NCBI GenBank assembly: GCA_021780115.1
Contig: JAJXZI010000047.1
Coordinates: 1 to 55,542 of the forward strand
From: a bacterium
GTDB taxonomy: Bacteria > Verrucomicrobiota > Verrucomicrobiia > Limisphaerales > JAJXZI01
DNA length: 55,542 nucleotides
Direction: 5' to 3'
The notes under the pieces are model-generated. The model was not told the origin of the DNA and made no database searches. It saw nothing but the letters and a program-made list of their open reading frames with translations. The first letter of the stretch is position 1. Each line of letters starts with the position of its first letter. Positions 52,151 through 55,542 of the stretch are shown one piece after another. The position numbers and the translations under genes are program-made.

Positions 52151-52987
52151 GTGAACACCAAAGACCCCGACGCGGTGGCGCAGGAAGTCGAAGCCGTATT
52201 GCGACGGAGTTTTCCCGGCGCGGAGGCGGCCTTCGTCCGGCGCGCCTTCGGGTGGGTGCGGGATTGTTTCGGCGGACGCTGCCCCGGTTACCAAGCCATC
52301 GACGCGGGTTATCACGACCTGGAACACACCCTGCAAGGCACGCTCTGCCTGATGCGCCTGCTGGGCCGCCGCCACGAAGCCGGTGTGCCGCCGGTGCTCT
52401 CCGCGTCCCTGTTCGAGCGGGCGCTGCTCGCCATCCTGCTGCACGACACCGGTTACCTCAAAACCACGGGCGACGCCGAAGGCACCGGCGCCAAGTACAC
52501 GCTGACGCACGTGACCCGCAGCGGGGAATTTGCCGCCCAGTTCCTCGCCGCCCGCGGCTACGACCCGGCGCCCGTCCAGTCCGTGCAGAACATGATTCGT
52601 TGCACGGGCGTGAATGCTGATCTCCAGGCGATTCCCTTCGCCGACGACGCGGAGCGCATCGCCGGCTACGCCCTCGGCACCGCGGATTTATTGGGGCAGA
52701 TGGCCGCGGACGATTACCTGGAAAAGCTGCCGGAGTTGTACCAGGAATTCACCGAAGCCGTCCGGTTCAACCCGGGCCGGGCGTTGCCCTCGATCACCTT
52801 CGCCAGCGCCGAGGAGTTGGTGCGCAGCACGCCCGGCTTTTGGGAGCGCTATGTGTGGCCGAAGATCAACCAGGACTTCCGCGGCCTCTTTCGCTTCTTG
52901 AACGATCCGTATCCCGATGGTCCGAACTGGTACGTGCGGCAGGTGGAAGCGAACCTCGCGCGCTTGCGGCTGAAGTTGGCAGCCTGA
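52151..52987 (+). CDS. HD-domain metal-dependent phosphohydrolase-like protein (start codon uncertain, GTG suggested)
   Basis: GYHDLEHTLQGTLCLMRLL; ALLAILLHDTGYLKTTGD; THVTRSGEFAAQFLAARGYD; GTADLLGQMAADDYLEKLPELYQEF. Confidence 0.75.
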   Translation: MNTKDPDAVAQEVEAVLRRSFPGAEAAFVRRAFGWVRDCFGGRCPGYQAIDAGYHDLEHTLQGTLCLMRLLGRRHEAGVPPVLSASLFERALLAILLHDTGYLKTTGDAEGTGAKYTLTHVTRSGEFAAQFLAARGYDPAPVQSVQNMIRCTGVNADLQAIPFADDAERIAGYALGTADLLGQMAADDYLEKLPELYQEFTEAVRFNPGRALPSITFASAEELVRSTPGFWERYVWPKINQDFRGLFRFLNDPYPDGPNWYVRQVEANLARLRLKLAA

Positions 52988-53102
52988 TTGCAGCCGGGCG
53001 CGCGGGTGTTGCCTGGCTGGCGGTGCGTGGCGCCGGCGCCGGTGGCCCCGGTTTGGAGGGCGCGTGTTGCTTCAGCCGCCCGCCGCGTGGTAGCCTCCGG
53101 GC

Positions 53103-53228
53103 GTGGGCACGCTCTATCACGGCGACAATCTCGACATCCTCCGCCGCTACCTCCGGGACGAGTCGCTGGACCCGGCGATTGCTTGGCCGTGGGATTTGAA
53201 CTCAAATGTCCTCGCCAACGTTGGGTGA
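53103..53228 (+). pseudogene. 5' fragment of a site-specific DNA methyltransferase
   Basis: VGTLYHGDNLDILRRYLRDESLD matches the N-terminus typical of DNA adenine/cytosine-N4 methyltransferases; expected LDPPF motif absent; unrelated 18 codons then TGA. Confidence 0.6.
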
Positions 53229-53635
53229 TCCGGGCCTGTGCCCGACGATTGTGTTGTTTTCATCTACCACCAATCAATCTCCAATCGGTGGCCTCTTTTC
53301 AACGGGGCGCGAGTGCATTTCAATTGGCGGTCTGGCGGGCCGTCAACCAGCGCCGCGCCGCGCCGCCTTGGTGCGCCGGACCCGAAAACCGATCCGTCCT
53401 GGAGCCGAATTTATGCCGATCCGGTTCCTTGCCCACGGGACCGCTGCGGCTCACAGAGTCGCGCTCCGGAACGCGGGTCGGCGACCCGCTGCCCATAAAG
53501 GACCGCCCACCGGAGAGGCATAGCCGAATTCAAGGAAAAGGCCGTGGCCCCGGTAGCTTCCGCCCCCACTTCCTTCGGTACGGTCCACCTCACCGGCGCA
53601 CTCGACGCGGCCGCCCGGGGCCGGTAGCGTCCGCC

Positions 53636-55072
53636 ATGCCCGATCCGCAGAGCTTCCACATGCCGCCGGACGAATTTCGCCGCTGGGGCCATGCCGTGGT
53701 GGATTGGATCGCCGAGTACCAGCAACGGGTGGAGGCGCTGCCGGTGTTGTCCCCGGTCCAACCCGGACAGGTGCGGGCCGCGCTGCCGCCGCACCCGCCG
53801 CCGCGCGGCGAACCGTTCGACGCCATCCTCGCGGACGTGGAGCGGCTGATCCTGCCGGGCATCACCCACTGGCAGTCGCCGAACTTCTTCGCCTTTTTCC
53901 CGGCGAACACCTCGGGACCGTCCATCCTCGGCGAAATGCTCTCCGCCGGCTTGGGCGTTCAAGGCATGCTCTGGGCCACCAGCCCGGCCTGCACGGAACT
54001 GGAGACGCACGTGCTGGACTGGCTGGCGGACATGCTCGGCCTGCCGGCCGGCTTTCGGTCGAGCGGCCCCGGCGGCGGCGTGATCCAGGATACCGCGTCG
54101 AGCGCGGCGCTCTGCGCCCTGCTGGCGGCCCGCGAACGCGCGACGCGGTTCCGCAGCAACGAGTACGGCTGCGACGGGACGCTCGTGGCCTACGCTTCCA
54201 CCCAGACGCATTCTTCCGTGGAAAAGGCGGTGAAAATCGCCGGCCTGGGCCGGCGGAATCTCCGCTTGATCGAGGTGGACGACCGCTTCGCCCTCCGGCC
54301 CGACGCGCTCGAGCGGCAGATCCACCAGGATCGCCAGGCCGGTCTGACGCCGTGTTTCGTGTGCGCGACGGTCGGCACGACTTCCTCGAACGCCCTCGAT
54401 CCGCTCCCGGAGATCGGCCAGGTTTGCCGCGCGCAGCGGCTCTGGCTGCACGTGGACGCCGCGATGGCCGGGCCGGCGGCGCTCTGTCCGGAGTTCCGGC
54501 ACATTCACCGCGGGCTGGAATTCGCTGATTCCTACGCCTGCAACCCGCACAAGTGGATGTTCACGAACTTCGACTGCGATTGCTTTTAGGTCGCGGACCG
54601 CGCGGCGCTCATCCAGACGCTGAGCGTGTTGCCGGAATACCTGCGCAACCAGGCCACCGAGTCCGGCACCGTCCTCGACTACCGCGACTGGCAGGTCCAA
54701 CTGGGCCGGCGGTTCCGCGCGCTGAAGTTGTGGTTCGTCATCCGCCATTACGGAGTCGAGGGCCTCCGGCACCACCTCCGGCGGCACGTCGCGCTGGCGC
54801 AGGCCTTCGCGGGCTGGGTGGCGGCATCCGCGGAATTTGAACTGGCGGCGCCGGCGCCGTTGAACCTCGTCTGCTTCCGCCACCGCAGCGGCGACGACTA
54901 CAACCGCCGCCTCCTCGACCGGCTGAACCGCAGCGGCGCGCTGTATCTGACGCATACCGTATTGAACAACCGTTTCACCTTGCGCTTCTGCGTCGGGCAG
55001 ACCTGGACGGAGGCGCGCCACGTGGAGGCCGCCTGGCGCCGGATTCAAGAAACGGCGCGCGAGATCGGGTAA
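53636..55072 (+). pseudogene. PLP-dependent aromatic-L-amino-acid decarboxylase family, interrupted by in-frame TAG at 54587-54589
   Basis: MPPDEFRRWGHAVVDWIAEYQ; LWLHVDAAMAGPAALCPEF; SYACNPHKWMFTNFDCDCF*VADRAALIQTLSVLPEYLRNQATESGTVLDYRDWQVQLGRRFRALKLWFVIRHYG; both halves in the same frame. Confidence 0.85.
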
Positions 55073-55074
55073 TT

Positions 55075-55088
55075 GCGGAGTGCGGAGT
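55075..55088. repeat. Heptamer repeat (GCGGAGT)x2 just after the decarboxylase stop
   Basis: gcggagt gcggagt read directly. Confidence 0.6.
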
Positions 55089-55160
55089 GGCGAACGGCGC
55101 CTCCGCCGTGAAAACGAATCCGCCGCCGCCAGCCGCTACGCCCAATCCGAAGACCACGAC

Positions 55161-55277
55161 GCTTTGGTTGACTGGATATCCCTAAGGAGTGTTCCTGTGA
55201 CCGGTGCGACCGTTCAACTCACCGATCCCGGATCGACTAATTCCCCTCGCAGATTCTATCGAGCCATCGTGCGATAG
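55161..55277 (+). pseudogene. Orphan C-terminal fragment of a secreted Ig/LamG-type protein
   Basis: ALVDWISLRSVPVTGATVQLTDPGSTNSPRRFYRAIVR*: typical C-terminal tail, no matching upstream body. Confidence 0.4.
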
Positions 55278-55542
55278 TCGTAAAGGGCTCAGTTCTTGAT
55301 GTTGACCACTCCGGCAGCGGCCCGTCTCCCGGCAGGGCGTGCCCGCTGAGAGTCGAGTCTCCCGGCGCGAGCTGCCCCGGCCGGAATCGGGGCGACCGGC
55401 GCGAACCATCTTCCCCGACGCCGCGGATCGGTCGCGCTGCGTCGCGCCTGCCGGCCGCGGGCGCGCTTTGGCCTTTGAACTTTTCGCGGCCAATCCTAGC
55501 CTCCCCGCCGTGAGCGAGCACCTGCCGGGCGTGACCATCTTG

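Noticed and set aside
53185-53215. tRNA-like T-arm (minus strand GAGTTCAAATCCCAC)
   Set aside because: T-stem does not pair properly and no acceptor, D or anticodon arms could be found.
53310-53335. CRISPR-like string gtgcatttcaattggcgg
   Set aside because: Single occurrence, no repeat-spacer array and no cas genes in the window.
54587-54589. Programmed TAG recoding (pyrrolysine-like)
   Set aside because: TAG is an ordinary stop here (lspA, recF, second RND permease, 51056-51745 gene) and the residue expected is Trp.
55510-55542. Possible GTG-started CDS (VSEHLPGVTIL...) at the right edge
   Set aside because: Only 11 codons visible, cannot be supported.

Overview
High-GC bacterial chromosome segment. 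Gene content and style suggest Verrucomicrobia/PVC, but this is inferred from protein style and not tested. About 38 features are supported. Left part: end of a collagen-like secreted protein, a lone receiver protein, an RND efflux set (MFP plus two tandem AcrB-type permeases), lspA and an RluD-type pseudouridine synthase. Middle: a glycosidase-like protein, a C45-type Ntn hydrolase, a CotH-like protein, alaS, a two-domain NDK-like protein, a DUF5679-like zinc ribbon, an acyl-CoA synthetase, a PAP-like phosphatase, an MFS transporter, a propeller-type histidine kinase with its NarL-type regulator, an aldo/keto reductase, 5-FTHF cyclo-ligase, rarA and recF. Right part: a long co-oriented cluster at 35.9-51.7 kb (PA14/TPR, DUF4159, FHA-MoxR fusion, DUF58, BatA, second VWA, secreted protein, DUF4175-like, secreted protein), followed by an HD-domain gene and a decayed segment at 51.8-55.3 kb with gene fragments and a nonsense-interrupted decarboxylase. 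Main observations: the FHA-MoxR/triple-VWA envelope cluster; alaS interrupted in frame by a REP-like palindrome, a heptamer tandem repeat and a lower-GC insertion; an NDK-like tandem protein whose first domain lacks the catalytic His; a candidate structured RNA (possibly 6S-like) between divergent rarA and recF; and dispersed CGGANTT-type repeat elements. No CRISPR array, rRNA, convincing tRNA, prophage or intact IS element was seen.
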